Notes: generated by a model from the sequence alone, not told the origin. A stretch of 41,423 nt of DNA from Bog-756 sp036513075 (GCA_036513075.1 DATBZS010000052.1:1-41423), one strand, 5' to 3'; numbered from the stretch's first letter, positions 1 to 7,874 are shown. Numbers and translations: made by a program.

Positions 1-171
1 CACGCCGGGTTGGTCACCAGGACTCGGAGGGCCCAACAGCGACCGTGCCGCCTGCGTCCGGAGGCGATGGCCCCCGTCAGCGCCTGGCTGGGCGACTACC
101 GCCGACTCTGGGACACCTCGTTCGACCGCCTCGATGAACACCTCACCAACCAGGAAGGATCACCGCAATGA
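1..171 (+). CDS. ArsR-family transcriptional regulator, C-terminal part
   Basis: Open from the window edge to TGA at 169-171, so only the last 56 residues are seen. The start of the fragment (AGLVTRTRR, then RPCRLRPEAM) matches the end of the winged helix and beta-wing of ArsR/SmtB repressors, followed by the usual C-terminal helix (VSAWLGDYRRLWDTSFDRL). ArsR proteins are dimeric DNA-binding repressors; this C-terminal pattern is typical of the subgroup paired with SRPBCC/AHSA1 genes. The stop overlaps the next gene's ATG (ATGA at 168-171), indicating translational coupling. The inducer and any metal site cannot be judged from the fragment. Confidence 0.8.
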   Translation, partial: HAGLVTRTRRAQQRPCRLRPEAMAPVSAWLGDYRRLWDTSFDRLDEHLTNQEGSPQ

Positions 172-602
172 CCGACGAAATGCCCTACATCTCCATCACC
201 CGTACGTTCGCTGCGTCGCCGGAAGCAGTCTTCGAGGCATGGACGAGCCCGACTCAGTTCGGGCTCTGGTTCGGCACACTGTCAACCGCCGTGGAGGACG
301 TCAGTATGGATGTTCGGGTCGGTGGCGAATGGAGCGCACGGATGATCCTGGGAGACGGAGCGGAAATCGGTTGGCACGGTTCCTATCTGGAGGTAGATGC
401 TCCGCATCGACTGGTCCTCAGCCTGAGTGACCGCCCTGGCGACCAGTTTGAACGGGTGACAGTTGAACTTGCCAAGATAGGGGGCGGGACCGAGATGACG
501 TTCACCCAGTCAGGTGGAAACATGCCGTCGGAGGACTATGCGCAGGCGGAAGAAGGATGGCGATCGTTCTTCGACGACCTGTCGAAGGGGATTTCCGGCT
601 AG
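168..602 (+). CDS. SRPBCC / AHSA1-like (START-fold) protein
   Basis: 144 residues, the full length for a single-domain SRPBCC protein of the AHSA1 (activator of Hsp90 ATPase 1-like) group. Near the N-terminus it has the family pattern ITRTFAASPEAVFEAWTSP followed by FGLWFG, in the middle a VGGEWSARM strand and a G-x-Y-LEVDAPHRLVLS stretch, and near the end the helix EEGWRSFFDDLSK. These fold into a helix-grip cavity for hydrophobic ligands. It is coupled by ATGA to an ArsR gene, a very common pair in Actinobacteria in which the regulator controls the SRPBCC protein. Ligand and cellular role are unknown; the protein is cytosolic with no signal peptide. Confidence 0.85.
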   Translation: MTDEMPYISITRTFAASPEAVFEAWTSPTQFGLWFGTLSTAVEDVSMDVRVGGEWSARMILGDGAEIGWHGSYLEVDAPHRLVLSLSDRPGDQFERVTVELAKIGGGTEMTFTQSGGNMPSEDYAQAEEGWRSFFDDLSKGISG

Positions 603-887
603 GACTGTCGCCCGTTCGCAGTGCAGTGAGACTGGTGACGGAGATCGGTTCAAGCGATTGAACTTTCCGCCACACTCCTCCCGTCGCGATGGAGGACCAC
701 GATCCACTACTGGCGGGCCAATGGGTCCCCGTCACGAGATGATCGCACAACGGGCTTCCCTTCCTTCAACTATTCCAAGAAACGGCAGACTCATTCGGTT
801 GCGCTTCTACCCGGCGACACTGGCACAGTCGTACTGGTCCGGGGGCTGAAGTCGAATAGCTGCGAAGAAGAGCGATTCACTCGCGTC
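603..887. other. Intergenic DNA, no gene supported
   Basis: About 285 nt between the SRPBCC gene and the -10-like hexamer of the next gene. Composition is more mixed than in the surrounding coding DNA. Short open frames exist but none has a recognisable motif, a ribosome binding site or actinobacterial codon bias. It may be the left margin of the AT-richer segment that follows. Confidence 0.5.
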
Positions 888-893
888 TAGGGT
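888..893 (+). promoter_or_regulatory. -10-like hexamer TAGGGT, putative leaderless promoter
   Basis: TAGGGT fits the actinobacterial -10 pattern TAnnnT and ends 7 nt before the ATG at 901, which would place the transcript start at or next to the start codon. No Shine-Dalgarno sequence precedes that ATG. No convincing -35 box is seen. Confidence 0.45.
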
Positions 894-900
894 CTTCAAA

Positions 901-2751
901 ATGGCGGGGGCAATGGGAATCGTGAGTGATCAGCGTGGCGCTGAGCCGAATCGTGGTACGCCCAAGAAATTCCGGGCACCTGGTCCAAGGTCGGCAATCT
1001 GGGACCTCATTCCCGTCGCCGTGTCCTTGGTTGCGTCGACGTTCGTCATCATCAGGTCGGCAACCATGGTTGCCGGTCATCGTGCGTACTTGCTCTTTGA
1101 CGATGCGGCGATCTCACTTACCTATGCCCGCAATTTGGCATCTGGGCATGGGTTGGTGTGGATTCCTGGTCATCAACCGGTGGAGGGCTACAGCAACTTC
1201 CTCTGGACACTGTGGATGGCGGCAATCGAAACCACGCACTCGTCGGAATACATCGTCGGCCTTTGGGTAATGATCACAGGAGCAGCACTGCTTGCCGCGA
1301 ATTCCTACGTCATTGCTCGGATCGCCAGACGTGTGGCCCCCGGCATGGCATCTGCACCGTTGCTAGCTGGCTTGGCAACCGCTCTCTACTTTGGCTTGAA
1401 CTCGTGGACTCTGATGGGCATGGAGACCGGCTTGGTGGCGCTTCTGTCGTCGTCGGCGGTGCTTAGCGCACTCCGTGCCTGCGATACCGAAGCGACATCG
1501 GGTGAGCACAACTTCATCCTCGTCTGCGCCGGCGTGTTGTTGGCATTGAACGTGCTTACTCGGGATGACGCGCTCATTGTGGCAGTCGTGGTGGTCGGAT
1601 TCGTGTTCTTGAAGGCCAAAGAGCGCATTCGTTCTGCCTCACTCGCAGCTGCCCCCGTGGTGGTGGCGATTGTTGGCCACGAGATCTTCCGCCTCGCCTA
1701 CTACGGTCATCCCGTCCCGAATACGTACTACCTGAAGATCACGGGGATTCCTGTGACGACTCGGGCCTACCGCGGAATGGTCGTACTGACGCAGAGCACC
1801 ACGATGCAGTTCGTAGTGCCGTTAGTCCTAGCTGGCTGCTACTTCCTTCTGATGCGGCGAGCCGGTCGGAGTCCCGCCCTCGGAACGGGTTTGCTGCTGG
1901 GAATCCTCTGTTCCCAAGCGGCATACGTCGTCTATGTCGGCGGCGACTCCTACGACATGTCCTTTTCTGATCGTTACTTCGCCCCCTTGGCTCCGTTCTT
2001 GTTCATTCTCGCCGTTCTCGGAGCGCTTGAACTAGCCCGAGTGGCCGGCGATCGAAGCAGGCCAGTGGTTATAGCGGGTGCAGCGATCTGCATTTCAGGA
2101 ATTTTCGTATTCTCCGGTATCGTCCCCATTCTGCAGCTTGAAGAGGTGGGGTCCGCTGCGGCACACCAGGTCACCGAATGGGGCATCCTGACTATCGTCG
2201 GCGGTCTACTCGTCATGGCGCTCGGACTGATCGCACGAAATGCGAACGTCCTGCGGATCTTCACCGCAGCCGGACTACTAGTCATCGGGATCATCTGCGT
2301 GAATGCGATCCCCGTCGACATCTGGAACCAGCAGGGAACGTATTTCTCCACCACCGACGGGCTCTTGGCGCGTCTCGGATATGCCATCGAACGATCAGCG
2401 TCCCCGGAAACAACGGTCGCCGTGTCCGCTGCAGGGAATATCACCTACTTCGACAACAGACAATCGATAGACGTCTTGGGTTACTCCGACCACTTCATCG
2501 CAACGACGACACCGCATACGGACATTCCATTCCAGCCAGGTCATGACAAGTGGGACTACGAATACAGCATCGGTCGATTGAGACCGGACGTCGTCGTAGC
2601 GCTCTTCCATCCGTCATCTTTGGACCTGGCTCACATGAAGTCCTGGGGCTATCGGACCTACACGTCAACGTTCACGGGGACCATGTACTACCTTCCGGGC
2701 CATTTCAATCCCGTGGAGTTCCAATGGGACCTCTTTCAAGCTTGGCATTGA
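901..2751 (+). CDS. Polytopic GT-C glycosyltransferase-like membrane protein (AftB/GT89-like)
   Basis: 616 residues, with about ten hydrophobic segments between residues ~37 and 465 and a soluble C-terminal ~140 residues. After the first membrane span lies LLFDDAAISLTYARNL, then GHGLVW and VEGYSNFLWT: this acidic-pair loop plus VEG-NFLWT pattern is shared by GT-C proteins related to arabinofuranosyltransferase AftB (GT89) and many uncharacterised bacterial relatives. Such enzymes use polyprenyl-phosphate sugars on the outer membrane face. ATG 901 is preferred because TAGGGT lies 7 nt upstream; ATG 913 is possible. The gene is clearly less GC-rich than the rest (34/60 G/C at 1021-1080 against 47/60 at 14701-14760) and lies next to an integrase relic, suggesting acquisition by transfer. 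Donor sugar and acceptor are unknown. Confidence 0.75.
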   Translation: MAGAMGIVSDQRGAEPNRGTPKKFRAPGPRSAIWDLIPVAVSLVASTFVIIRSATMVAGHRAYLLFDDAAISLTYARNLASGHGLVWIPGHQPVEGYSNFLWTLWMAAIETTHSSEYIVGLWVMITGAALLAANSYVIARIARRVAPGMASAPLLAGLATALYFGLNSWTLMGMETGLVALLSSSAVLSALRACDTEATSGEHNFILVCAGVLLALNVLTRDDALIVAVVVVGFVFLKAKERIRSASLAAAPVVVAIVGHEIFRLAYYGHPVPNTYYLKITGIPVTTRAYRGMVVLTQSTTMQFVVPLVLAGCYFLLMRRAGRSPALGTGLLLGILCSQAAYVVYVGGDSYDMSFSDRYFAPLAPFLFILAVLGALELARVAGDRSRPVVIAGAAICISGIFVFSGIVPILQLEEVGSAAAHQVTEWGILTIVGGLLVMALGLIARNANVLRIFTAAGLLVIGIICVNAIPVDIWNQQGTYFSTTDGLLARLGYAIERSASPETTVAVSAAGNITYFDNRQSIDVLGYSDHFIATTTPHTDIPFQPGHDKWDYEYSIGRLRPDVVVALFHPSSLDLAHMKSWGYRTYTSTFTGTMYYLPGHFNPVEFQWDLFQAWH

Positions 2752-2790
2752 GGCAACCTGCAACGCGATGACGGAATCGATCAAGCCGAG

Positions 2791-3239
2791 ATGACCCTGT
2801 CGTGTCACCTCGAATCGGGGATCATCACCGCCAACCCCATGGCGGGACTTCGGATCGCCAATGGGCCTGACCCAGTAAGACGCGTCAGCCACTGACCGCC
2901 GAACAGGTGGAATTCGTGGCCGACGCGGTCGGGCAATGGTGGCGGCCGTTCGTTCTGGTGCTGGCCTACTGCGGGCTTCGGCCCGGCGAGGCCATCGCCC
3001 TCCGCCGGCGCCATTTCGACGACCTTGGGAGGTTGACCATCGAGGGGGCGGGCACCGAACATCGCGGAGACCTTGAACCCGCCGTGGAAAGCATGAACCG
3101 GAATTTCACACAAGATGTCCGGCAGATGTCAAGCAGAAGAATGGCAGAAGTCGGACCAAATCTGACGGTAGGAGCCGGCTCCCATCTCCGGGAAACCGGC
3201 TCCTACCTGCACCTCCGTGGTCGGGCTGCCGGGATTTGA
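2791..3239 (+). pseudogene. Decayed tyrosine recombinase (phage-type integrase) fragment
   Basis: Two frames together read as an integrase. In one frame 2791-2892 gives SGIITANPMAGLRI, the core-binding/catalytic domain linker, and then stops. From about 2886 the next frame gives PLTAEQVEFVADAV, FVLVLAYCGLRPGEAIALRR and LTIEGAGTEHRG, the start of the catalytic domain with the first catalytic Arg (GLRPGE). After this the sequence no longer resembles the family: the K, HxxR, H/W and Tyr boxes are missing. A frameshift plus loss of the C-terminal half has destroyed the gene. It lies beside tRNA-Pro, a common integration target, so it probably marks an old integrated element. Confidence 0.7.
3168..3206 (-). 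terminator. Perfect 11-bp stem-loop after tRNA-Pro
   Basis: GTAGGAGCCGG at 3168-3178 pairs perfectly with CCGGCTCCTAC at 3196-3206 around a 17-nt loop. It begins 11 nt beyond the CCA end of the minus-strand tRNA, the expected position of its terminator. There is no long U tract, as is often the case in high-GC Actinobacteria. It could also act on plus-strand read-through. Confidence 0.6.
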
Positions 3240-3295
3240 ACCCGGGACCTCTTGACCCCCAGTCAAGCGCGCTAACCAAGCTGCGCCACAGCCCG
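3218..3295 (-). tRNA. tRNA-Pro (anticodon GGG)
   Basis: Read on the minus strand, acceptor CGGGCTG (3295-3289) pairs with CAGCCCG (3228-3222), followed by A and CCA (3221-3218), so the CCA is encoded. The D arm is GCGCAGCTTGGTTAGCGC, the anticodon stem CTTGA/TCAAG encloses loop CTGGGGG with anticodon GGG (reads CCC), and the T arm is CCGGG-TTCAAAT-CCCGG with the invariant TTC. All four stems form without mismatch apart from normal D-loop variation. The adjacent integrase remnant suggests this tRNA was a former attachment site. Confidence 0.95.
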
Positions 3296-3393
3296 TGATG
3301 GGTCTGCCGGGCCGGGACAGCTCCCGAGCCGACAGACCGACAGACTACAGCACCGGCCTTCGCACTCCTTGCGGGTTGGGACAACCGATACTG

Positions 3394-3436
3394 GGTGGTC
3401 GGCTCCCAGGATCTCGCATCCCGAGAGCCAACCACC
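3394..3436 (-). terminator. Imperfect 12-bp stem-loop downstream of the propeller gene
   Basis: GGTGGTCGGCTC (3394-3405) pairs with GAGCCAACCACC (3425-3436) with one mismatch and a 19-nt loop. It lies about 50 nt past the stop of the minus-strand beta-propeller gene and before tRNA-Pro, where a terminator is expected. There is no U tract, so the call is tentative. Confidence 0.4.
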
Positions 3437-3483
3437 TCACAATCGGGCACCCGGTTCAGGCAGGCCGCTGACTCAGGGCTGGA

Positions 3484-4605
3484 TCACCGGAACCAGAGGG
3501 GCACCGTGAGTCCGGTGAAGTCGCCGATGACCTTGGCGTCATAGGGTGCGTTCAGCTGGTCGAAGCCGTTCCCGGCCACCTGGATCTGACCCTGGGCGTA
3601 GATGATCTCGCCGTGAGGATTGACAGCAATGACCTGGTCGTTGAACTGGTCGCTGATCAACGTGTCACCATCGGCGAGGCGGACCGCGCGGGTGGGCACC
3701 GGATCGGCGATGCTGCCCGGCCGCATGTTGGTCACGTAGGACCACACGACGACCTTCTGCGTCGTCACCTCAACTACGCGGTTGTTGTTCGAGTCAGAAA
3801 TCAGCGTGTGGCCATTGGGGAGCCTGCTGGCGAACGCAGGGCCATTGAGTACAGAGGTCTCCGGCGGACTCCCGTACTGCCACACGATCTGGTGGCTCCG
3901 GGTGACCTCGATGACACGGTTGTTGCTCTCGTCGGCGATCAGGACGTGCCCGTTAGGCAGAAGCTCGGCGCTATTCGGGTTGTTCAGCTGATCCGCTTCG
4001 TCACCCGGAACGCCGGTCACTCCGTACTGCCACATGATTTCGTGGAAGCGGTTGACTTCGATCACCCGGGCGTTCCCCTGGTCCGTGATGAGCACGTCCC
4101 CACCAGGAAGCGCAGTCGACTGAACGGGGGCGTTGAGCTGATCGAACCCGCTGCCGGTGACGCCGGCACTCCCGTACTGCCACACAATGTCGCCATGCTC
4201 ATTGACGAGCAACACCCGGTTGTCGGCACAGCCCATCGGATTGTCACAGGTCGAGCTGGCTCCGGCCGGGATACCGGTCCCAGTGATGAGGGTGAGATCA
4301 CCGATCCGCTCGGCGTCATTGGGGCCAACCACCGAATGAGGGCCGGCCACCGATGATCCGTTGCCGAACTGCCAGACCACATCGTGCCCCCGGACCTCGA
4401 TGACCCGGTTGTTGAACTGATCGGCGATCAGCACGTTCCCGGGTTCGTTGAACCTGCCGGACGGGTTCGGGGCGACAGGAGCCGCCGACGCAGAGGTGGC
4501 GCCGCTTGCTCCGGCAAGACTGACGCAGGCGACTGCCAACGCCGCTCCGACCCAGCCACCGGTTCGGCGTCGGGTGGGTATCGAGTTGAGGTCTTTTCTC
4601 CACAT
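3484..4605 (-). CDS. Secreted NHL/arylsulfotransferase-like beta-propeller protein
   Basis: 373 residues. An Arg-rich start (PTRRRTGG) and a hydrophobic stretch (~18-35) ending at an Ala-rich SASAAP site form a signal peptide; there is no lipobox. The mature protein is built of about six repeats of one blade: L(I/L)(A/S)D..NNRVIEV followed by hxhhWQYG (WQFG, WQYG three times, WSYV, YAQG), linked by GxGFDQLNxP loops, so a six-bladed propeller is likely. Similar repeats occur in NHL and arylsulfotransferase-like proteins, but no catalytic residue can be assigned and a binding role is as likely. A good ribosome site, GGGAGGAAT, lies just before the ATG. It is divergent from a TetR gene, which may control it. 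Confidence 0.8.
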   Translation of the reverse strand: MWRKDLNSIPTRRRTGGWVGAALAVACVSLAGASGATSASAAPVAPNPSGRFNEPGNVLIADQFNNRVIEVRGHDVVWQFGNGSSVAGPHSVVGPNDAERIGDLTLITGTGIPAGASSTCDNPMGCADNRVLLVNEHGDIVWQYGSAGVTGSGFDQLNAPVQSTALPGGDVLITDQGNARVIEVNRFHEIMWQYGVTGVPGDEADQLNNPNSAELLPNGHVLIADESNNRVIEVTRSHQIVWQYGSPPETSVLNGPAFASRLPNGHTLISDSNNNRVVEVTTQKVVVWSYVTNMRPGSIADPVPTRAVRLADGDTLISDQFNDQVIAVNPHGEIIYAQGQIQVAGNGFDQLNAPYDAKVIGDFTGLTVPLWFR

Positions 4606-4657
4606 GGCACATTCCTCCCAGGATTCAGTTCGGAATGCCCCTCGGACTTGTCTACGG

Positions 4658-4671
4658 TTCTGGGCCCAGAA
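4658..4671. promoter_or_regulatory. 14-bp perfect palindrome, candidate operator
   Basis: TTCTGGGCCCAGAA is a perfect palindrome in the 229-nt region between the divergent propeller (minus) and TetR (plus) genes. TetR dimers bind such sites, so it may be the regulator's own operator. This is inferred from position and symmetry alone. Confidence 0.35.
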
Positions 4672-4819
4672 TCACTCACCGATTTCCGGGATTTCCCGCC
4701 ATTCCACTTCCCTACCCGCCGACCTGCTCCGTTCCCCTGGGGAGACAACGGCTCCGGCCCGGTTCCGAAGATGGTGGCCACAGGCACCCCCTATTGCCCT
4801 CCCCAGTGGTCAACACCGG

Positions 4820-4825
4820 TAGATT
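4820..4825 (+). promoter_or_regulatory. -10-like hexamer TAGATT
   Basis: TAGATT fits TAnnnT and ends 9 nt before the ATG of the TetR gene at 4835, so the leader would be absent or only a few bases. No Shine-Dalgarno sequence precedes this start. Confidence 0.35.
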
Positions 4826-4834
4826 CACTCGTGC

Positions 4835-5638
4835 ATGTCCGCTCTTCCTCAACCCGATTCGAATGTGGGCGCCGAGGTGCCCAAGACGCGTCGCTCCCGT
4901 GAGGAGCTCCGGGACCTGATCCTCGAGTCCGGCCGGGAGGTGCTGCTGTCCGAAGGACTCGGCACCGGCGCCGAACACCTCACGTTCAAGCGGGTACTGG
5001 CCCACGTCGAGACGACAACGGGCATCCGGGTCACCAACGCCTCGGTCATCCGCCGCATCTGGGACAACCAGGAGGAGTTCCAGCTCGACGTGATCCGGTC
5101 CATCGTGAACGACCAGGGCGACCGCGAATTCACATCCACGAGCAAGGTGTTCAACGAGGCCGTCGCCATGGTGGACATGAGCACCCCCGAGTTGCGCCGT
5201 GCCTCACTCGGTGAGCTCATCCGGGTCAGCTGCGCCGAATACATCCAGGCCGCCTCCTCCTCGGATGCTGCCATCCAGATGGCGCTAGCCACCTACATCT
5301 CGGCCAACCTGCATACCTCGGCCGGCTCGTCGTTGGTCGGGCCGTTCCAGTCGATCAACGATCGCCTCACTGAGGAGTACAAGGGGCTCTACCGGGCCGG
5401 GCTCGACCTGGTCGGCTGGCGAATCAGACCCGGTCTCAAGCTCGAGGATGCCGCCGCCGCCATCTCCTCACTGGCCGAAGGCGTCCTCATGCGGATGGTG
5501 GCCGAGCCCGGGGTCTTGGCCACCATCGCCCAGGTTCGCCTGATGGACGGCGTCATGGTCGAGTGGACGCTGCTTGCCGTGGGAATGAACCAGATCGTCG
5601 AATTCTTCGCCGAACCGGACCCCGACTGGGCTACCTGA
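4835..5638 (+). CDS. TetR-like transcriptional regulator
   Basis: 267 residues. Residues ~20-80 carry a TetR-type helix-turn-helix: RSREELRDLILESGREVLL as helix 1, then TFKRVLAHVETTTGIRVTNASVIRRIWDNQEEF, where the recognition helix normally reads vs.gtlYryF. The HTH is longer than usual, with an insertion between helices 1 and 2, so this is an atypical member. The ~180-residue C-terminal helical part would hold the ligand pocket and dimer face. It is divergent from the secreted propeller gene and convergent with the DJ-1 gene (11 nt apart). Ligand and regulon are unknown; the palindrome at 4658-4671 is a candidate site. Confidence 0.75.
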   Translation: MSALPQPDSNVGAEVPKTRRSREELRDLILESGREVLLSEGLGTGAEHLTFKRVLAHVETTTGIRVTNASVIRRIWDNQEEFQLDVIRSIVNDQGDREFTSTSKVFNEAVAMVDMSTPELRRASLGELIRVSCAEYIQAASSSDAAIQMALATYISANLHTSAGSSLVGPFQSINDRLTEEYKGLYRAGLDLVGWRIRPGLKLEDAAAAISSLAEGVLMRMVAEPGVLATIAQVRLMDGVMVEWTLLAVGMNQIVEFFAEPDPDWAT

Positions 5639-5649
5639 CCGGAGCCGAT

Positions 5650-6318
5650 TCAGTTCCGCCCGACCGAGGCGTACTCGATCACCCGGGTCATGGTGGCGTC
5701 CGACGTCTTGGCCACCGAACCCGAGTCCACCGGTGGTGTCGGGTCGTACTCGATCATCAGCTGGGCCGCTTCGGCCGCCGTCCGGTCGACCAGGAGCTCC
5801 ACCAGGCGCAGGGCCATGTCGATCCCGCTCGACACCCCCGCCGCGGTGATGAGGCGCCGGTCGAGGTGCTCGACGACCCGGTCGACCACCGGGCTGACTC
5901 CGTACTGCTCGAGTTCGGCGTAGGTCGACCAGTGCGTCGTGGCGGTCAGTCCGGTCAACAGTCCCGCCGCCGCGAGCACCAGGGCTCCGGTGCACACCGA
6001 GGTCGTGTACGTGGTGGTCTCGTGGACCTGACGGACCCAGTCGAGCACTTCGTCGTCGTGCTCTAGTGCCCGGGTTCCGAAGCCCCCCGGGAACACCAGG
6101 ACGTCCGGTCGTCCCACCTCTGCGAACGTGGCGTCACGGGTGATGCCGAGCATGCCGTTGTCGCTCCGCACCTCGCCCCGCTCGTGGCCGAGGAAGATCA
6201 CGTCGAAGCTCGGGATGCGCTGGAGGACCTCGTAGGGCCCGATGGCATCGAGGGCGGTGAAGCCGGCGAACAGCGGGATGGCAACCGTTGTACGGACCGT
6301 TCTGGCCATTTCCGTCAT
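5650..6318 (-). CDS. DJ-1/PfpI family protein (isonitrile hydratase-like)
   Basis: 222 residues from the ATG at 6318. The DJ-1/PfpI fold is visible: VAIPLFAGFTALDAIGPYEVL, then VLVFPGGFGTRAL, and the nucleophile elbow TTSVCTGALVLAAAGLL with its Cys, followed by ATTHWSTYAEL. This GPYEVL/THW subgroup contains isonitrile hydratase and the sensor domains of GlxA regulators. The ATG overlaps the stop of the upstream gene (ATGA at 6315-6318), so the two are coupled. The open frame continues far upstream, but only this start fits the family length. Natural substrate unknown; glyoxalase/deglycase-like or isonitrile hydration activities are possible. Confidence 0.85.
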   Translation of the reverse strand: MTEMARTVRTTVAIPLFAGFTALDAIGPYEVLQRIPSFDVIFLGHERGEVRSDNGMLGITRDATFAEVGRPDVLVFPGGFGTRALEHDDEVLDWVRQVHETTTYTTSVCTGALVLAAAGLLTGLTATTHWSTYAELEQYGVSPVVDRVVEHLDRRLITAAGVSSGIDMALRLVELLVDRTAAEAAQLMIEYDPTPPVDSGSVAKTSDATMTRVIEYASVGRN

Positions 6319-7304
6319 GGTGCGGTCCTTTTCGTGGTCGTGGCGAAACGCCGCCGGTACGAATCGGGACTGGTCCGCAGGCGCCGGTGGAAGGCACGCC
6401 GGAGGGTCTCGGGTGAACCGAAGCCGCACCGGGATGCGATGACATCGAGGGTGTCGTGAGTCGACTCGAGCTCGCGTCGGGCGGCTTCGGTTCGGACCCT
6501 TTCGACGAACCGGCTCGGTGACTCCCCCACCTCGGCGGTGAACACCCGGGTGAAATGGCGCTCCGACATCGACGCCGCCTCGGCCATGGATGACACCCGG
6601 TGGTCGCCGTCCGGTGTCGCCTCCACCCGGGACTGGGCCTCCCGAACCGGCGAACGCTCGGCCCGGCGCACCCACACGGGAGTGGCGAACTGGGTCTGGC
6701 CCCCGGGACGGTGGAGGTACATGACCAGCCAACGGGCGATCAGTTGGGACACGTCGCTGCCGAGGTCATCCTCCACCATGGCCAGAGCCAGGTCGATGCC
6801 GGCCGTGACCCCCGCACTCGTCCAGACCTTGCCGTCGCGCACGTAGATGGGGTCGGCGTCGACGTCGACCAACGGGTACTCGGCGGCCAGCTGTTCGGCT
6901 CGGGCCCAGTGGGTGGTGACCCGCCGACCGTCGAGCAGGCCGGCCTCGGCACCGAGCAGGGCGCCGGAGCAGACCGTCGCCACCCGTCGCGCCCGGGACG
7001 CGATCTGGCCGACCCATTCGACCAGTGCAGGGTCGCGTCTGGCGTTCTCCACCCCGCCACCTCCGGGCAGAACCAGGGTGTCGAGCCGGACGTCGGGTGC
7101 CGGGAGCGCCGAGGCGATCAGGGCGATACCGCTCTCACACGTCACCGGACCGGGATCTGCGGCCACCACGGAGATGTCGTAGCCGGTGTCGATGCCGTGG
7201 GCGGCCGCAGCCCGTCGGGCCCCGGCGAACACCTCGAAGGGACCTGTCACGTCGAGCGACTGGACCCCGGGGTAGGCCACGATGGCGACGGTCCGGATGG
7301 GCAT
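6315..7304 (-). CDS. GlxA-family regulator (DJ-1/PfpI domain + AraC HTH)
   Basis: 329 residues, the usual GlxA length. Residues ~4-190 form a DJ-1/PfpI domain (YPGVQSLDVTGPFEVFAGA, LVLPGGGG, RVATVCSGALLGAEAGLL, TTHWARAEQL) with the elbow Cys retained. Residues ~225-325 form a double AraC-type helix-turn-helix: MAEAASMSERHFTRVFTAEVGESPSRFV and DVIASRCGFGSPETLRRAFHRRLRTSP. Such proteins are transcription factors whose DJ-1 domain is thought to sense a small molecule. It is translationally coupled to a free DJ-1 protein with the same sensor motifs, so it probably controls an operon that contains its own paralogue. A TTGACG-N17-CACCAT promoter precedes the ATG. Confidence 0.9.
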   Translation of the reverse strand: MPIRTVAIVAYPGVQSLDVTGPFEVFAGARRAAAAHGIDTGYDISVVAADPGPVTCESGIALIASALPAPDVRLDTLVLPGGGGVENARRDPALVEWVGQIASRARRVATVCSGALLGAEAGLLDGRRVTTHWARAEQLAAEYPLVDVDADPIYVRDGKVWTSAGVTAGIDLALAMVEDDLGSDVSQLIARWLVMYLHRPGGQTQFATPVWVRRAERSPVREAQSRVEATPDGDHRVSSMAEAASMSERHFTRVFTAEVGESPSRFVERVRTEAARRELESTHDTLDVIASRCGFGSPETLRRAFHRRLRTSPDSYRRRFATTTKRTAP

Positions 7305-7310
7305 GCCTCC

Positions 7311-7339
7311 ATGGTGGACCGGGCCTACCTTGGCGTCAA
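7311..7339 (-). promoter_or_regulatory. Putative promoter of the GlxA/DJ-1 operon
   Basis: On the minus strand TTGACG (7339-7334) is followed after exactly 17 nt by CACCAT (7316-7311), which ends 6 nt before the ATG at 7304. The -35 is nearly consensus; the -10 is degenerate. The spacing implies a transcript starting at the start codon, although GGAGG also lies 1 nt before the ATG, too close for a normal ribosome site. Confidence 0.45.
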
Positions 7340-7344
7340 TGACA

Positions 7345-7868
7345 TGTATCCCACCTATTCGGCCATACCCGGACCGGTGGGGGCGAGAGAAACGTCGGGG
7401 TAGCGGTGGCCGACCGAGTTCCAGCCTCAGTCGGCGCCCTGGTCGGCTATCAACTTCCGCGACCTCATGCCATGTTGCTGCATTTCAGTACAATTGATGG
7501 CGCGGTTTCCCTGCGTTGGTCCCTGAGGTTCGGCCTGATGCAGTAGTCCCCTGGTATCTGTCCTCGATTCATGGTGAGCGCACTCGGCTCACCGATTGTC
7601 GCGGAGGTGGTGATGTCCGACCCGTTGCCCCTCGGGGCGCCAAGTTCATCGGCAAGATCAATGCTTGCGCGTCGGCTGCTCACGCTGGTGAAGCAGAGGT
7701 TGCCCAGGTACGCGGTGTGACGTTGTCGCCGTTCGGTGATGTGGGTGGCGTAGACCTGGTCTGACCTAGTGAGCTGGAGGTTTCTTCGAGACGCTGTTCG
7801 TCTGTTAGGGGACCGGATAGTCGGTCCGTCCGCTCAAACCGCGTGCTCGACTCCCCCGGCATCGGCGC
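7345..7868. other. Intergenic region without a supported gene
   Basis: About 520 nt between the GlxA promoter and the oxidoreductase. Small frames occur on both strands (for example 7465-7683 minus and 7516-7764 plus), but none shows a domain, ribosome site or codon bias. The base composition is lower in G/C than in adjacent genes. It could be a relic of a lost gene or a long regulatory region. Confidence 0.5.
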
Positions 7869-7874
7869 TATGGT
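7869..7874 (+). promoter_or_regulatory. -10-like hexamer TATGGT, putative leaderless promoter
   Basis: TATGGT fits TAnnnT and ends 7 nt before ATG 7882. This favours that start over the in-frame ATG at 7870, which lies inside the hexamer, and over GTG 7843. No Shine-Dalgarno sequence is present. Confidence 0.45.

Noticed and set aside
7465..7764. Small open frames in the gap before the oxidoreductase
   Set aside because: Both strands give only composition-like peptides, without motif, ribosome site or codon bias.
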